Of a DNA stretch of 64,000 bases, positions 1-10,086 are shown piece after piece. The stretch is from NCBI GenBank assembly GCA_019155205.2, contig JAHNZQ020000049.1, positions 1,767,238 to 1,831,237 of the forward strand, given 5' to 3'. The notes beneath the pieces are model-generated. The model saw nothing but the letters and a program-made list of their open reading frames with translations. It had not been told where the DNA came from and made no database searches. Positions within the stretch are counted from its first letter, which is position 1. Each line of letters starts with the position of its first letter. Source of the DNA: Gracilaria vermiculophylla. Lineage: Eukaryota > Rhodophyta > Florideophyceae > Gracilariales > Gracilariaceae. A program made the translations under genes and the position numbers.

Positions 1-1622
1 CTAAAGAAGCAAGGATGAGAAACTTTCTTCTTTTTGTAGCATACGTATTCGACAGGGACCTTGTACTCACACATTCCAAGATCTTCCGTAACGTACGAAC
101 ATGCCGTTTCAGTCTTCTTACATTTCCTCGGTTTCTTGCATTTGTCTGGAAGATTCCCTCGACAACGTCCCTTCGCGATTCGCCGTTCACATGTGCCAAC
201 AATACAGCGATTGATGCATGACTTATTGGGGGGCAAAGGAACATTGCATGGAGCAGAAACAGTTTTAGACTCTGGTTTGTAGCATTTGCCATCAACAGGG
301 TTAAACTTGATGTTCGACGTCCTTGCAGTCACAGAAAGGGATTCTGGTTCAGCGGGAACTTGGATCCTGTAAATTGCAACTTGATGGATAGAATATAAAG
401 TTCTGCAACTCGACTGCAGCAATTCGAAACAATATCTTTTCAGCCCTGGTGTGACAGACATGTATCGCAACTGTCGACAGTCTTCGCACACTTGCACAGC
501 GCATACAGTCGAATCAAACCAGTCAGAGAACAATTGACATTTGCGGTCGGCGTATCTGCATTCTTCTTCATCGAACAAGGAAGCAAGACAACGGGCGTTG
601 CTGGCATACACATTACTATCCTCGAAAGGCCTAGGCGTTGCAGATGGAGTTGGAGAAACTGGGACGGATGGTGATGCTGCAGGGGAGGATTGGGCCGTTT
701 CGGCGGTTGTTACGTTCCGTAGAAGTTCCGGAGGACATTCGACTTCGACATCACGGTTGTATGTTTTTGAACATTGTCTCAGTTTGTACCTTCCCACGCA
801 GTCGTTGCACTTCTTTGACGGCCGATCACATGGCTGAAGAACAGTTTTGTATTTGCATGGAATTCGATCGTATGTTGCACAAATCTTTGGGACGCATTTC
901 ACGCTCACTGTTCTTCTCTTGCAGACCTTCTTAGGATCAGGGAGTTTCATGTCACATGGCATGGTCTTGCTTTCCAGTTTCGTGCAAATGGCCGCTTCTT
1001 TTTCTTCGCCTTGGCACATCGCAACTCTTTGACCGGCACACGCATACTTCTCCTTTACTTGCGACATACACAAGCGCGGAGATGAGACGGTTACCTTACA
1101 TTTTGATTTCTGCTTCTGGCCGCAACTCTTGCCACAAGAACGCCGTTCAGTTTTGCATCCAGTCCACGGCTTGAACTTCAACGACTTTGACCTCGTCCGC
1201 GGGCGGGGGCGATGCCTGCGACGGTTGTTCTTATTTTTCTGGTTTTGAGCCCGTTTTTTCTTTGCTTGTCTGTTCTTTTTCTTGGAGTCATTCCTTTTAC
1301 CTTTGCCCTTTTTCTTTGAGTCATTCTTTTTACCTTTGCCCTTTTTCTTTCCTTTGGAGGCCTTCTTCTTTTTCTTTTTGTCATTGTGAATGCTCACTTC
1401 ATCAAGTCTTGTCAATGAAAACTGAGCCTTGGCCGCTGCACGCAGTAAATCGAGGTGCGTTGGGTCGTGGGGCTTTAGACGAGGAACTTCCGGCCAAACG
1501 GGAGAGACATGGTTCGCGTTTGGTTCCAAGACACCGAGGGCGACGGGGCGAGAAACTGTAACGACTACGGTGACAACATAAAAGCTAAAAAGAAGAAGAC
1601 AGGCTTCGATGCGAGGGATCAT
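1..1622 (-). CDS. Secreted Cys- and Lys-rich protein (partial, C-terminus beyond window)
   Basis: An open frame reads from an ATG at 1622 down to the window edge, 540 codons without a stop, so the C-terminus is missing. The N-terminus has a short charged start followed by a hydrophobic run (about residues 8-28), which fits a signal peptide. Residues ~80-150 are a very basic Lys/Arg block with internal repeats of a KKKGKGK-type unit. After that come about 390 residues with regularly spaced cysteines in CxxxC, CxxC and single-Cys patterns, broken by one Ser/Pro/Thr linker near residue 300. No catalytic domain is recognised. The composition suggests a disulphide-stabilised extracellular or cell-wall protein; the basic block could bind sulfated polysaccharide, but that is inference. 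A TATA-like element lies about 100 bp upstream of the ATG. The frame is clear; the function is unknown. Confidence 0.75.
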   Translation of the reverse strand, partial: MIPRIEACLLLFSFYVVTVVVTVSRPVALGVLEPNANHVSPVWPEVPRLKPHDPTHLDLLRAAAKAQFSLTRLDEVSIHNDKKKKKKASKGKKKGKGKKNDSKKKGKGKRNDSKKKNRQAKKKRAQNQKNKNNRRRHRPRPRTRSKSLKFKPWTGCKTERRSCGKSCGQKQKSKCKVTVSSPRLCMSQVKEKYACAGQRVAMCQGEEKEAAICTKLESKTMPCDMKLPDPKKVCKRRTVSVKCVPKICATYDRIPCKYKTVLQPCDRPSKKCNDCVGRYKLRQCSKTYNRDVEVECPPELLRNVTTAETAQSSPAASPSVPVSPTPSATPRPFEDSNVYASNARCLASLFDEEECRYADRKCQLFSDWFDSTVCAVQVCEDCRQLRYMSVTPGLKRYCFELLQSSCRTLYSIHQVAIYRIQVPAEPESLSVTARTSNIKFNPVDGKCYKPESKTVSAPCNVPLPPNKSCINRCIVGTCERRIAKGRCRGNLPDKCKKPRKCKKTETACSYVTEDLGMCEYKVPVEYVCYKKKKVSHPCFF

Positions 1623-1718
1623 CGAGGCTTGGTTGGTGCGTTACGGCAGTACAAGCAACTTGAAAGGCGGGGACGCAGCTGAGAATACGCAGCATCTCGG
1701 GACGACATGTTACCGCGG

Positions 1719-1730
1719 CTTTATATAGTA
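1719..1730 (-). promoter_or_regulatory. TATA-like box of the Cys/Lys-rich secreted protein gene
   Basis: On the minus strand this reads TATATAA, about 100 bp upstream of the ATG at 1622, which is a reasonable distance for a TATA box plus a short 5' UTR. It is assigned by position only. Confidence 0.5.
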
Positions 1731-2382
1731 CAGAGCCATTGATGGGATGAGGAAGTGGGGCCGAGCTGATTGTGACTCGCCGTAAGCGTTCGTGAGTCGT
1801 GGACTTGAGTCAAAGCGCCCGCTCGCGACCGTTGGTGATAAGATAGCATAATATAAATCATTATTGTGGTAGAAACGTGTTTGCGAGCACGATTTTAATG
1901 GACAGTTTGCGCGATGGAGGATGGGCGCCATCGCTGAGAAAAGCATTGTGCACACATGCTCACGGCGCTTAGCAGTTTCGGCGAAGCAGGAAAGCTATGG
2001 TGTGACGCGAGCATGTGTGCTCTCTGAGAAGCATAAGCTCTCGTCTACTTGTTCTCGATAGAAACGGGGACAGGTTTAGGAAATGGCACAAAGCGCGGGG
2101 TAAATTCCCTGGTGGGGAACGAAAACCGCGAAAAGAGCGCCATCAGCGTGGATGATGATGACGGTGGGGATGTGAAGGTGGACGTGGGGCAATCATGGCG
2201 CACGGACTTGTGGTACGAGAGGGACTGCGAGCGACGCTAACCGTGACCGCTGGTAACACTACCCCTCCCGGCGGGGCATCGTCTAAGCACGGGGAAAAGC
2301 AGCAAACTCTGAGAGCAATCCAAACAAGCTCAAAATTGCAGGACTGATTTGCATCTCTTGCACGTTCTCTACTGTATCCGCA
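1731..2382. other. Intergenic, divergent promoter region
   Basis: This gap lies between the leftward secreted-protein gene and the rightward DnaJ-type zinc-finger gene. No convincing coding frame, RNA gene or repeat is seen. It must hold both promoters, or an upstream exon of the zinc-finger gene. Confidence 0.5.
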
Positions 2383-3257
2383 ATGTTGCAAAAGGCTGCA
2401 TTGGCGCATCATCGGTCAGACGGGCCCGGCTGCTACGAAGGGCATCTAACTGCGAGTTGCGCAGCACACGGCTTGCCGTGTTTATGCCTTCGCGCAGTGC
2501 CTCCACCCCGCAACCGATACCGCCGCATCTTCGGACTGCACCCGTTCTGCTCCACCGGCCACGCCGCTCTCAGCGCCCGTCTTGAGATGCAAAACCGCGG
2601 TGGCCCGCGCCCATCCAGCCGCGCTTTCTGCGTACCGTTCCTCCTTGCGGCGTCGCCACGTTCGCCGAGTCCTATTTGTTCGCGACGGCCGTATGTCGCT
2701 TCCCTCGACTGGCAACTGTCGGCGCTCCCCGTCGGGAGTATTATTGCTGCTGGCGGTAGGTTGCCATTTTCTGTTCTTCTTTCGCGCGCACTTGTCCTGC
2801 GTGCATCTCTGCGGCTAACAGGCTGGTGCTTTTGTGCTGTCTTGCAGTCTCCATGGGTATTCTAGCCGCCACATTTGAGAACATGCTCAATGTCCTGCAT
2901 AAGCGGAGAGGCGTGGTACGTTTACGCAGCAGCTGCCACGATGTGCTGAGGTGCATCGGCCACGCATGGGGACAGAGCGTCTAACCAACAAACTGACCTT
3001 GTACCATCGATCAAAAAAAGGTCATTTCGGACGATGAACTATGCGCCTATTGCTCAGGGTTTGGAAACGTGCGCTGCGAGGTGTGCAATTCCCGCGGTGC
3101 TGTCTTTGTCGGCGTCACCTACTTTCAGCGAGTATGTCCCGCCTGCAACGGAAAGAAGCGCGAAAAGTGCAGAAGATGCGCGGGCAGCGGCAAGAGCGGA
3201 ATGAAGAAGTCACAAATTCAACTCGAGGAACAACCTTCAGACCAATCGCTGCAATAA
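2383..3257 (+). CDS. DnaJ-type cysteine-rich zinc-finger protein (spliced, probably plastid)
   Basis: Three exons are proposed: 2383-2755, 2848-2915 and 3021-3257. The introns are 2756-2847 (gtaggt...tcttgcag) and 2916-3020 (gtacgt...aaaag). Both have GT-AG ends and the joins keep frame (phase 1, then phase 0). Exon 3 encodes a compact DnaJ-like zinc finger with four CxxC pairs: CAYC followed by SGFG, CEVC, CPAC followed by NG, and CRRC followed by AGSG. No J domain is present. Stand-alone fingers of this kind in algae and plants (BSD2, LQY1, PSA2 families) are plastid chaperones or thiol-disulphide proteins for Rubisco or photosystem assembly. A Ser/Arg/Pro-rich N-terminus would suit a transit peptide. 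An alternative start is the in-frame ATG at 2587. Retention of intron 2 would end the protein after the second exon at a TAA. The finger is certain; exon 1 and its start are less so. Confidence 0.6.
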
Positions 3258-3643
3258 ACCAAAACATTTCGTCAGGTGTGGTGTCCCTGTGCCTTGGCAA
3301 GCAGTTCACTTTCCTCGACGCTTCGCGATGATGACGATGATGATTGTGATCGTATTCGTATGCGCTTTAATGGTCCAGACACAACGTTGTATTGGCGTAC
3401 GTGAAACAAGTGCTCGCTGTATATCGGGTGGATCTCAAGCCTATCAAACAAACATGTGTTTCCCTTATTCTCATACTCCCGGCACAAGCGATGCGACAAG
3501 CGCATCAGCGCTCAATCATTCCCAAAACCATCGCACAAGTAGTAAAGAAGAGAAATTTCACACTAGCTTCTCTAGTAAGATCCACTAGCCAGAGGCGCAA
3601 CCGTAAATAAAACACAACAAACCACCGCTAACCAAACGAGTGC
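3258..3643. other. Convergent 3' region
   Basis: This stretch separates the zinc-finger gene (+) from the phosphatase gene (-). It contains A-rich motifs on the + strand (around 3600) but no supported gene. An AATAAA string overlaps the upstream stop codon itself (3253-3258). Confidence 0.4.
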
Positions 3644-5242
3644 CTAGTCTTGATCATACGGTTCCTTTAGCGCATCTCGGAGGACAGGAACGTTTGGGAC
3701 GGCCACAGTGCGATGCTTTTTGACAAAGGCAACAGCATCCTCCAACTCCATACCTTTGACCCAACACAGATATGCCACAGCACACGCTGGCGCCCTTCCC
3801 ATGCCGGCCGTGCAGTGAATGTATACCTTCCGTCCGTCGTTGATCAAGCGTTCCAACGCGCGAGTAGCGCTTTTCAACCTGGCTCTGAGTGAATCACGAT
3901 CAAAGTCGCGAATCTGATGACGCACGACCTTAATGTCATGCTGAGAATACTGTTGCAACAATAGCGGCCACTGAATGGCACGATGCTCAAAATCCTCATC
4001 TGTCTGCACGTTAAACACAGCAGTGACGCCAGCGCGTGCCATCTTGTCAATATCATCAGCACTCTGCGGATACGGCCCGATGAACATGTTCGGCGGCACC
4101 TCGTCGAACAACAAATCGGCCACAAAATTGACGTCGCGGAGCACTCGCTCACCGTTGACAAGCGGCTCATCAGGCTCGAACTTGGCACGACGGTTCGGTT
4201 CGCGCTCCCAGAGTTCATGCTTGGTCTGCGTATTGATCAAGATGTATCTATAGGAGAACGATGGCACGTCCGGCGGAAGCCACACGGGAAGTTTCCACTT
4301 CCTGCCCTTGACGTCGGTTTCAAGCATCTCAACCGGGCCAAGCTCCATGCGTGTGGGGCCCGGCTTGAACCAGGCGCCAATCTGCGGGAGATCACCAGTG
4401 ATGTGCATGACGGCCTCCTCCGGGGCGGGGTAGTAGATGGTGAACAGCAGATGCACTTGCTCCCAGCGCTGGTTCCACACGCGCGGGAGCGCCTTTTCGG
4501 CGGGGCACGCGACGCGATTGGCGCCCTGCTCCCACCTGCGGCTGCCATCGGCGCGCCTCGTGAAGTATTTATACTCAAAGGACTCGGAGAGGCGGGAGCG
4601 GGGGAGACGCATGACGAGCTCGAACACATGGTCGCCCACGGCGGTCATGGGCGGCGAGTGCATTTTATTCCAGGCGCCGAGCTCGGGAATGCTGCCGAGC
4701 ATAAAGAGCTCCTCGCCGGGGGCGACGCGGTACTTGATGCGAAAGGTGAGCGGATCGAGGTTGGAGAGGTCGGAGTCGGAGGCATGGGCGGCAACGCGGG
4801 CGGCGGCTATGGAGAGCGGATCGACGACGGCGGCGGCGGGGCGGTGGGGCGTGCGCGCGGGGGTGGGAGGAGGGCTGGCGGCTGCGGCATAGCGGGAGGC
4901 GGGCTGGCCGTTGGGAGGGTTGGTGGGGACGACGTGATTGGCAGCGCAGCCCCACTGGAGATCGAGCGTGAAGCGGTGGGGGGGGTCGAGGGGGAGGAGG
5001 GCGACGTGGTTGGGACCGGGCTCCCAGTCGAGACGGCCGTCGGCGGTGCGCACGCAGAACTTGAACTCGAAGCGCACGGGGGCGCGGGACGGCGGCAGCG
5101 GCACGTCCACGGTCCAGCGGTGGTGGCTGGTCCACTCGCAGGGGACGGCGGCGGCTGGATCCCAGCGCCCGAGCGCGGGCGCGCTGCCCACCAGCAGCAG
5201 CGAGTCGCCGAACGGCAGCGGACGATGCACGCGGAGGCGCAT
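3644..5242 (-). CDS. Triple-CBM20 dual-specificity phosphoglucan phosphatase (laforin/SEX4-like)
   Basis: A 532-residue protein with three starch-binding CBM20-type modules (about 1-100, 165-262 and 262-365), each with the conserved WE.G.NR/H motif, followed by a dual-specificity phosphatase domain (~378-525). The catalytic P-loop is HCTAGMGRAP, with the nucleophile at about Cys477 and the general-acid region at RDFDRDSLR. Enzymes of this type remove phosphate from glucan chains and are needed for starch or glycogen turnover. The order CBM20-then-DSP is that of laforin. The phosphatase P-loop and the FIGPYPQSADDID entry motif look like the plant SEX4/LSF2 branch, which carries CBM48 after the DSP. 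In a red alga the substrate would be cytosolic floridean starch. The start ATG is followed directly by the first CBM, so no targeting peptide is present, which agrees with a cytosolic site. Confidence 0.88.
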   Translation of the reverse strand: MRLRVHRPLPFGDSLLLVGSAPALGRWDPAAAVPCEWTSHHRWTVDVPLPPSRAPVRFEFKFCVRTADGRLDWEPGPNHVALLPLDPPHRFTLDLQWGCAANHVVPTNPPNGQPASRYAAAASPPPTPARTPHRPAAAVVDPLSIAAARVAAHASDSDLSNLDPLTFRIKYRVAPGEELFMLGSIPELGAWNKMHSPPMTAVGDHVFELVMRLPRSRLSESFEYKYFTRRADGSRRWEQGANRVACPAEKALPRVWNQRWEQVHLLFTIYYPAPEEAVMHITGDLPQIGAWFKPGPTRMELGPVEMLETDVKGRKWKLPVWLPPDVPSFSYRYILINTQTKHELWEREPNRRAKFEPDEPLVNGERVLRDVNFVADLLFDEVPPNMFIGPYPQSADDIDKMARAGVTAVFNVQTDEDFEHRAIQWPLLLQQYSQHDIKVVRHQIRDFDRDSLRARLKSATRALERLINDGRKVYIHCTAGMGRAPACAVAYLCWVKGMELEDAVAFVKKHRTVAVPNVPVLRDALKEPYDQD

Positions 5243-5385
5243 CGTGGGGGGGCGGCGGCGGAGTCCGGAGCCGCGTTACCGCCGTGGAGGCGCCGCCTTC
5301 TCTGCGCCCAAGCCGCCACGGCCACGGCCACGCGCGCAGCGCGCCCCGCACCGCTCTCAGATATTCGTCCACGCACACGCCCCAA

Positions 5386-7830
5386 TCAGCGTGCGCCGCG
5401 CCCCCCGTCTCCCACCCCATGCCCCTCGCCACTCACTTCCTCCGTCCCATCCGCCTCTTCCGCCTCCACCGCAGCCGTCGCCGCCACCTCCACCTCCGCC
5501 ACTGCTGCCGCCGCCGCAGCCGCTGCCGCCGCTGCCGCTGCCGCCATCGTGTCCATCACCACCACCCTATCAAGCGCCTCCGCCCCCCCCGTCTCCCCAC
5601 CTCTCCCGGAAACCTCCCCCCTCGCTTCACCTCCCCCCACATCTCCCCCAACTTCACCCCCAACGTCACCGGCCACCTCCTCCCCCTCCACCACCTCTCC
5701 CGCAACCTCCCCCGCAACCTCCCCCGCAACCTCCCCCGCAACCTCCACGGCAACCTCGCCTGCAACCTCGCCTGGAATTTCGCCAGCAACCTCGCCTGCA
5801 ACCTCGCCAGCAACCTCCCCTGCGACCTCGCCTGCAACCTCGCCTGCAACCTCGCCAGCAACCTCGCCTGCAACCTCGCCAGCCACCACCCCTGCAACCT
5901 CCCCTGCAACCTCCCCTGCAACCTCTCCTGCAACCTCCGCCCCCACCTCCACCTCCATCGCCACATCACCTCCCCTCCCCACGGCGCATGCCCCCGCAGC
6001 ACCCTCCACCTCCAGCCTGGCCGCCGTCTCAACATCCGGCACCACGTTGCCCGCCCGCTCCACCTCGCTCACACGCCGCTCCACGTCGTCCTCCAGCCGG
6101 TAACCGAGAAGCCGCATCCCAGCGTTATCACTCTGCCGCATCCGCTTTACGCTCAGCGCTTCCCCCATTAGCTCGCTCTCCAGCTTTGCCAACTGCCACT
6201 CCTCCCCGTGCACCCCGAACAGAATTGTCCCCACTTCGCTTCCGTCGCACCGGTACGACACCCGCTCCAGTTGCACGCCCTCCCGCGGCTTGCCGAGCAG
6301 TTTGCGCACCCCGTCCCGGCTCTCCTCGATCTCCACCCGGAACACCGCCGCCGCCTTGCCCTCCTCCACCGTCACCGCTGTCCACTCCACCACGTTCACG
6401 TCTTCCGTGCTGCACTCCCCAATGTCTCTCACATGGAACCCGACCTCCACCAGACTGGCAACCACGCTGTCCCGTGAACGACCACCATCGTATGATATAC
6501 CAATCATCGTCGGCCACTCACCAACATGCCTCACCCGCTTCACTTGAACAGCACCCAACGCCGTCATCAAGTCTTCAAACGAGACTCCGTTGACACCAGC
6601 CGAAACGTGCAAAAAGCATATACTACCGTCTACCCGCTCGGCCAAATCCGCCACACGCCTCATCTGCGCAAAATCTCGCAAAGGCCAGTCGCCCATGCAC
6701 AGCAGCCGCTCATGCACCAGCGAGTGACTTAGAGAGTATCGTACTGCTCCCGCCACTGCCATTGCACCCTCCGGCTGCAGCATTACGTCACAGTCGTCAA
6801 ACACTGCCTTCACGGCGCCGCACATTTCGGCGTAAGATACTTGAACCACTTCATTGACGTACACCCTCCAGTCCTCATTCATCCTCACTCCCTGCATCAC
6901 CACGGCAATCAGCTTCACGCCGCGCCCGAGCCTGTGCAAAATTGCCGCCAGCGCGGCAAACAGTGGCGCATTACCAGCCCTCACAAAAATAGCATGCGCG
7001 TGAGCGCACTGCTGCAGCACTTCTAGTCCTAAAGTAGCGTACCCAGCAATCGCATGATCCGCTCCAGCGCGTAGATCGGCGGCCACCTCCACCAGCGTGC
7101 GACTCTGTTCGGCTGCAAGACGCTGCGCGAATTCGATGCTATCGTCGGGTACGTGCAGCACCTTGGCTTCAGTTGCGATTAATTGTCGTCTTCTCGCGAT
7201 GGATAGAGTTTTCTTCACCAGTACGCTGCACGGCTTTCCATGCTTTTGTGCGGCAATGGCCACGGGGAGCGCATCGGCTCCCCTGCAAATTATGCCAGCC
7301 TTGGCAATCGGGGTGTTTGAAATATGATTGTATGCGGCTCGAAACACGGCCGAGCCGCCCGTTTGCAGATCTTCCCGCTTGATAAACAGCGAGCTCGCCA
7401 AGCGCTGCGACAGGGCGCTCATCAGCTCGCATGGCGTGCGGACAGCTTCGCGAAATGTGGCAGACACCACCGCGGTCTCGAGCAACACATCGACGGTTGG
7501 AAACGGTTTGAGAGCCACAGCCATCATCGGTGCGTTTAGAATGTTGCCAGAGCGCGTAGAGCCTGACAGCCTTGGCCGCTTCTGGCGCGGCTGCGAGCCA
7601 GCGCTAAACTTGGTGTACTCGTCGGCATGGCGACGGCGCATGTGCTGAATGAAGTTGCTAGTGACGTTTTTCTGACCTTTGATGGTGGTGCCGCAGTGGC
7701 GGCACGCCGCCTCGACATAGCCGTGCTCCTGATCGACCTTGTACGTGGATACATCGAAGTGTTCCACTATGATTCGCGGCGGCTTGACCGGCGGCAACAC
7801 GCGCGGCTTTGGCGCTTCAGCCGTCGTCAT
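5386..7830 (-). CDS. BED zinc finger fused to a degenerate threonine deaminase-like fold with ACT domains
   Basis: A protein of 814 residues from the ATG at 7830. An in-frame ATG at 7968 would add 46 basic residues. Domains in order: a BED-type zinc finger (~20-72; C43, C46, H63, H68); a basic PRQKRPR patch; a PLP fold-type II, threonine-deaminase-like region (~118-365); two ACT-like regulatory domains (~400-580, the second with [16 protein letters not shown]); and a low-complexity tail of about 21 four-residue EVAG units, acidic Gly-rich sequence and a poly-Ala run. The deaminase resemblance is extended: [19 protein letters not shown] and [10 protein letters not shown] sit where expected. 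However, the PLP-lysine motif SFKxRGA reads SAVFRAA, the SAGNHAQG loop reads CRGADALP, and the Gly-rich phosphate loop reads AGNAPL. PLP chemistry therefore looks impossible. Inference: a DNA-binding pseudoenzyme, perhaps sensing branched-chain amino acids through the ACT domains. It diverges from the WD40 gene across ~345 bp. Confidence 0.8.
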   Translation of the reverse strand: MTTAEAPKPRVLPPVKPPRIIVEHFDVSTYKVDQEHGYVEAACRHCGTTIKGQKNVTSNFIQHMRRRHADEYTKFSAGSQPRQKRPRLSGSTRSGNILNAPMMAVALKPFPTVDVLLETAVVSATFREAVRTPCELMSALSQRLASSLFIKREDLQTGGSAVFRAAYNHISNTPIAKAGIICRGADALPVAIAAQKHGKPCSVLVKKTLSIARRRQLIATEAKVLHVPDDSIEFAQRLAAEQSRTLVEVAADLRAGADHAIAGYATLGLEVLQQCAHAHAIFVRAGNAPLFAALAAILHRLGRGVKLIAVVMQGVRMNEDWRVYVNEVVQVSYAEMCGAVKAVFDDCDVMLQPEGAMAVAGAVRYSLSHSLVHERLLCMGDWPLRDFAQMRRVADLAERVDGSICFLHVSAGVNGVSFEDLMTALGAVQVKRVRHVGEWPTMIGISYDGGRSRDSVVASLVEVGFHVRDIGECSTEDVNVVEWTAVTVEEGKAAAVFRVEIEESRDGVRKLLGKPREGVQLERVSYRCDGSEVGTILFGVHGEEWQLAKLESELMGEALSVKRMRQSDNAGMRLLGYRLEDDVERRVSEVERAGNVVPDVETAARLEVEGAAGACAVGRGGDVAMEVEVGAEVAGEVAGEVAGEVAGVVAGEVAGEVAGEVAGEVAGEVAGEVAGEVAGEVAGEIPGEVAGEVAVEVAGEVAGEVAGEVAGEVVEGEEVAGDVGGEVGGDVGGGEARGEVSGRGGETGGAEALDRVVVMDTMAAAAAAAAAAAAAAVAEVEVAATAAVEAEEADGTEEVSGEGHGVGDGGRGAR
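5698..5949 (-). repeat. 12-bp coding minisatellite (EVAG tetrapeptide repeats)
   Basis: About 21 imperfect tandem copies of a 12-bp unit encode Glu-Val-Ala-Gly or close variants within the C-terminal tail of the BED/threonine-deaminase-like protein. The unit length is a multiple of three, so copy-number change keeps the frame. The tract is followed by Gly/Glu-rich sequence and an alanine run, and is probably disordered. Confidence 0.85.
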
Positions 7831-8175
7831 CGCGCACGAGCGCGCAGTGCTCCACTTCGGCGCCGTGTAATGAAATGAATTGGCCCGAGGAAGACGTAAT
7901 GGGTCACAGCGACGAGGCGATCGGTGGCGGGGAAGAGCTTCGCGCGGCCGCTGAATTACTCGACCCATTGCGAATTTGGCGCCGGCGCTTAATTGCAGCT
8001 GAGCGCAATGGCGCTCTGCGCAACAATTGCGCCGCCTGCGATGATGCTCTTCACTCGCGCGCGACGCGCCGCATCGCTGCACGCCGCCTCCGCTGCGACA
8101 GCGCGTGCCTGAGCGTTCGTTTCCCCGTCGTCGCCACCGCCTGCCCTCGCCCCGCACCCCCCGAAGCGCGTCATC
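7831..8175. promoter_or_regulatory. Divergent promoter between the BED-fusion and WD40 genes
   Basis: About 345 bp separate the two start codons. It contains no other supported gene. If the BED-fusion protein starts at 7968 the shared region shrinks to about 207 bp. No clear TATA box is seen on either strand. Confidence 0.4.
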
Positions 8176-9762
8176 ATGCCCGAATTTGCCCGGAGCCCTG
8201 TCCAGACGCTCTCCCTGGCGCCGAGAAGCAACCTGCTTGCCGCTCAGACCTCGTCAAACTCCTTTGCTATCGCTCAAATTGCCGCACCCACCGCCAGCCC
8301 CCACGCGTTCCAGCCCGCCGATGACTGCCCAGCACCTTCGCTCACTTCGCTCTGTCTGGCCTCTGCGGACGTTCTTTACCACGCAGACGCCAGAGGCGCC
8401 TTCCACCGACATGCCGTAACCGATGCGCCTTCTCTTCAATACAGCGTTGACGCAGCGCACACTGGCCACGAGCTCACTTCCATCACAGCTCTATCTCCTG
8501 ATACCGTGGTTGTTACCGCCGGAAAGGATGGCGCCGTACGCTGCTGGGACCCGGAAACACGCCAATGCACGGCAAAGTTGGCGGGCCATAAATACGAAGT
8601 GCGCTCGGTTGCAGCATCAGCTTCCTCAGATGTGGACGGTAGTCCAGTCACTATAATTGCATCAGGAGGTCGCGACAAAACAATAAGGTTGTGGGATGTT
8701 CGCGCTCATTCTTCAACTCAGCTTCACACTTTTGAAGGGCATACGAGCTGGGTCCACAGTGTTGCTCTTACCGCCAACCCTACTCCGTTGCTGATTTCAT
8801 GTGCAGGTGATAAAACAGTCCGCGTGTGGGATCTCGTGGCGATGAAAGAGCGTTCGGTGTTCACGGGGCACGAGTACCGTGTTTGGAGCGTTGCCGTATC
8901 TCCAGACGGTCGTTTTGCCGTCAGTGGAAGCACAGACGCAACTGTTAGATTGTGGAAGCTCGGCGAAGATGAAGGAAAGTGCCATGTGCTCGAGGGACAT
9001 AGGGATAGCGTTTTGTCTGTAGCGGCATTGACACCAGCTTGCATAATTTCTGGGTGTGAAGATGGAACGCTCTTCAGCTGGGATTGTCGCGGGCTGCTAA
9101 GCGTCCCTTCGGACGCCAATCTGTTGTACAACGAGAGCGATTCTTTGAATGACACAGCGTCAACAGTTGTCGATGAGAAACCTGGCGTCTCAGACAAGAA
9201 TGTTGCAGAACTCGTCGTCGACGAAAAAAAATCATTGATTGATACCGAACCTGATGCGCCACCTTCGGCTCTAAGCACACCAAAACACTTTGAGACCGAG
9301 GTTCTAGACTCTGGAAACCCTCCAGAGGCTTCACGCTCAACTCCAGCAACTCGCAAAAGTGAAGAGACAGACGCCTTAAAGATGGTTGTCTCTACACCAC
9401 CGGAGAAGGATCCTCGTTTCGACAAGTCCGCTGCTGAACTAGTTTTTGCTCTGAAGCGGATACAGGCCTTGGAGAAATCCTTGCAGCAGGCGGAACAGGC
9501 ATTGGGAGTGAAAGAAACTCAGGTCGCACAGTTAAACAAGTCTATCGCAGAGAAAGATCTACTCATTTCGCGCCTTCAAGGAGAACTGAGTTCCTCAAAG
9601 AGATTACTACACGCTGCAAACGTGCGAAATCTCCTTGAACAGAACACTAGAAAAGCAGATGTTGCGCTCGACTATCAGGAGCCCGTTAATCGGATCGGGG
9701 CTGTGACGGATCAGCTTACTGCTTTGAAAGCAAGACTTGATGCCATGATTGCTACTAACTGA
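8176..9762 (+). CDS. WD40-repeat protein with C-terminal coiled coil
   Basis: A 528-residue protein. At least five to six WD40 repeats are visible from about residue 55 to 320, with clear GH...WD spacing and signatures such as TIRLWDV, TVRVWDL and TVRLWKL, enough for most of one beta-propeller. Then comes a Ser/Thr/Pro/Glu-rich, probably disordered linker (~320-420). A heptad-like coiled coil (~425-528, starting near [12 protein letters not shown]) ends the protein. Such proteins act as scaffolds; the order resembles adaptors in vesicle traffic, autophagy or transcription. No family-specific motif allows a firmer name. The ATG is preceded by short GC-rich sequence. Confidence 0.85.
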   Translation: MPEFARSPVQTLSLAPRSNLLAAQTSSNSFAIAQIAAPTASPHAFQPADDCPAPSLTSLCLASADVLYHADARGAFHRHAVTDAPSLQYSVDAAHTGHELTSITALSPDTVVVTAGKDGAVRCWDPETRQCTAKLAGHKYEVRSVAASASSDVDGSPVTIIASGGRDKTIRLWDVRAHSSTQLHTFEGHTSWVHSVALTANPTPLLISCAGDKTVRVWDLVAMKERSVFTGHEYRVWSVAVSPDGRFAVSGSTDATVRLWKLGEDEGKCHVLEGHRDSVLSVAALTPACIISGCEDGTLFSWDCRGLLSVPSDANLLYNESDSLNDTASTVVDEKPGVSDKNVAELVVDEKKSLIDTEPDAPPSALSTPKHFETEVLDSGNPPEASRSTPATRKSEETDALKMVVSTPPEKDPRFDKSAAELVFALKRIQALEKSLQQAEQALGVKETQVAQLNKSIAEKDLLISRLQGELSSSKRLLHAANVRNLLEQNTRKADVALDYQEPVNRIGAVTDQLTALKARLDAMIATN

Positions 9763-10034
9763 AGCCAATATACACTTTGCAGAACCATGTTATTTTGTGG
9801 ACTAACTCGCTAATTCTTGTCATGTCAGGCTTTAATTTTTAGTCAGAGCGGCCAGCCAGTCATTGAAACTTCTAGCTAAATGCAAAGAATCTTTAGACCC
9901 TTTGACAGGTAAGTAGGACTGACGTAGGTAGAATAGATCCGAATAATTAGGACATTGGGCTTTCTTTTTTTCAACATCCAAACCTCATATCGACGTCGCT
10001 CAATTTTTACACGGCATTCACCTCTTGATCTTCC

Positions 10035-10086
<52 letters not shown>

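Noticed and set aside
3253..3258. AATAAA overlapping the stop codon of the zinc-finger gene as a poly(A) signal
   Set aside because: Cleavage that close to the stop is unlikely; red-algal poly(A) signals are not strict, so it is not annotated.
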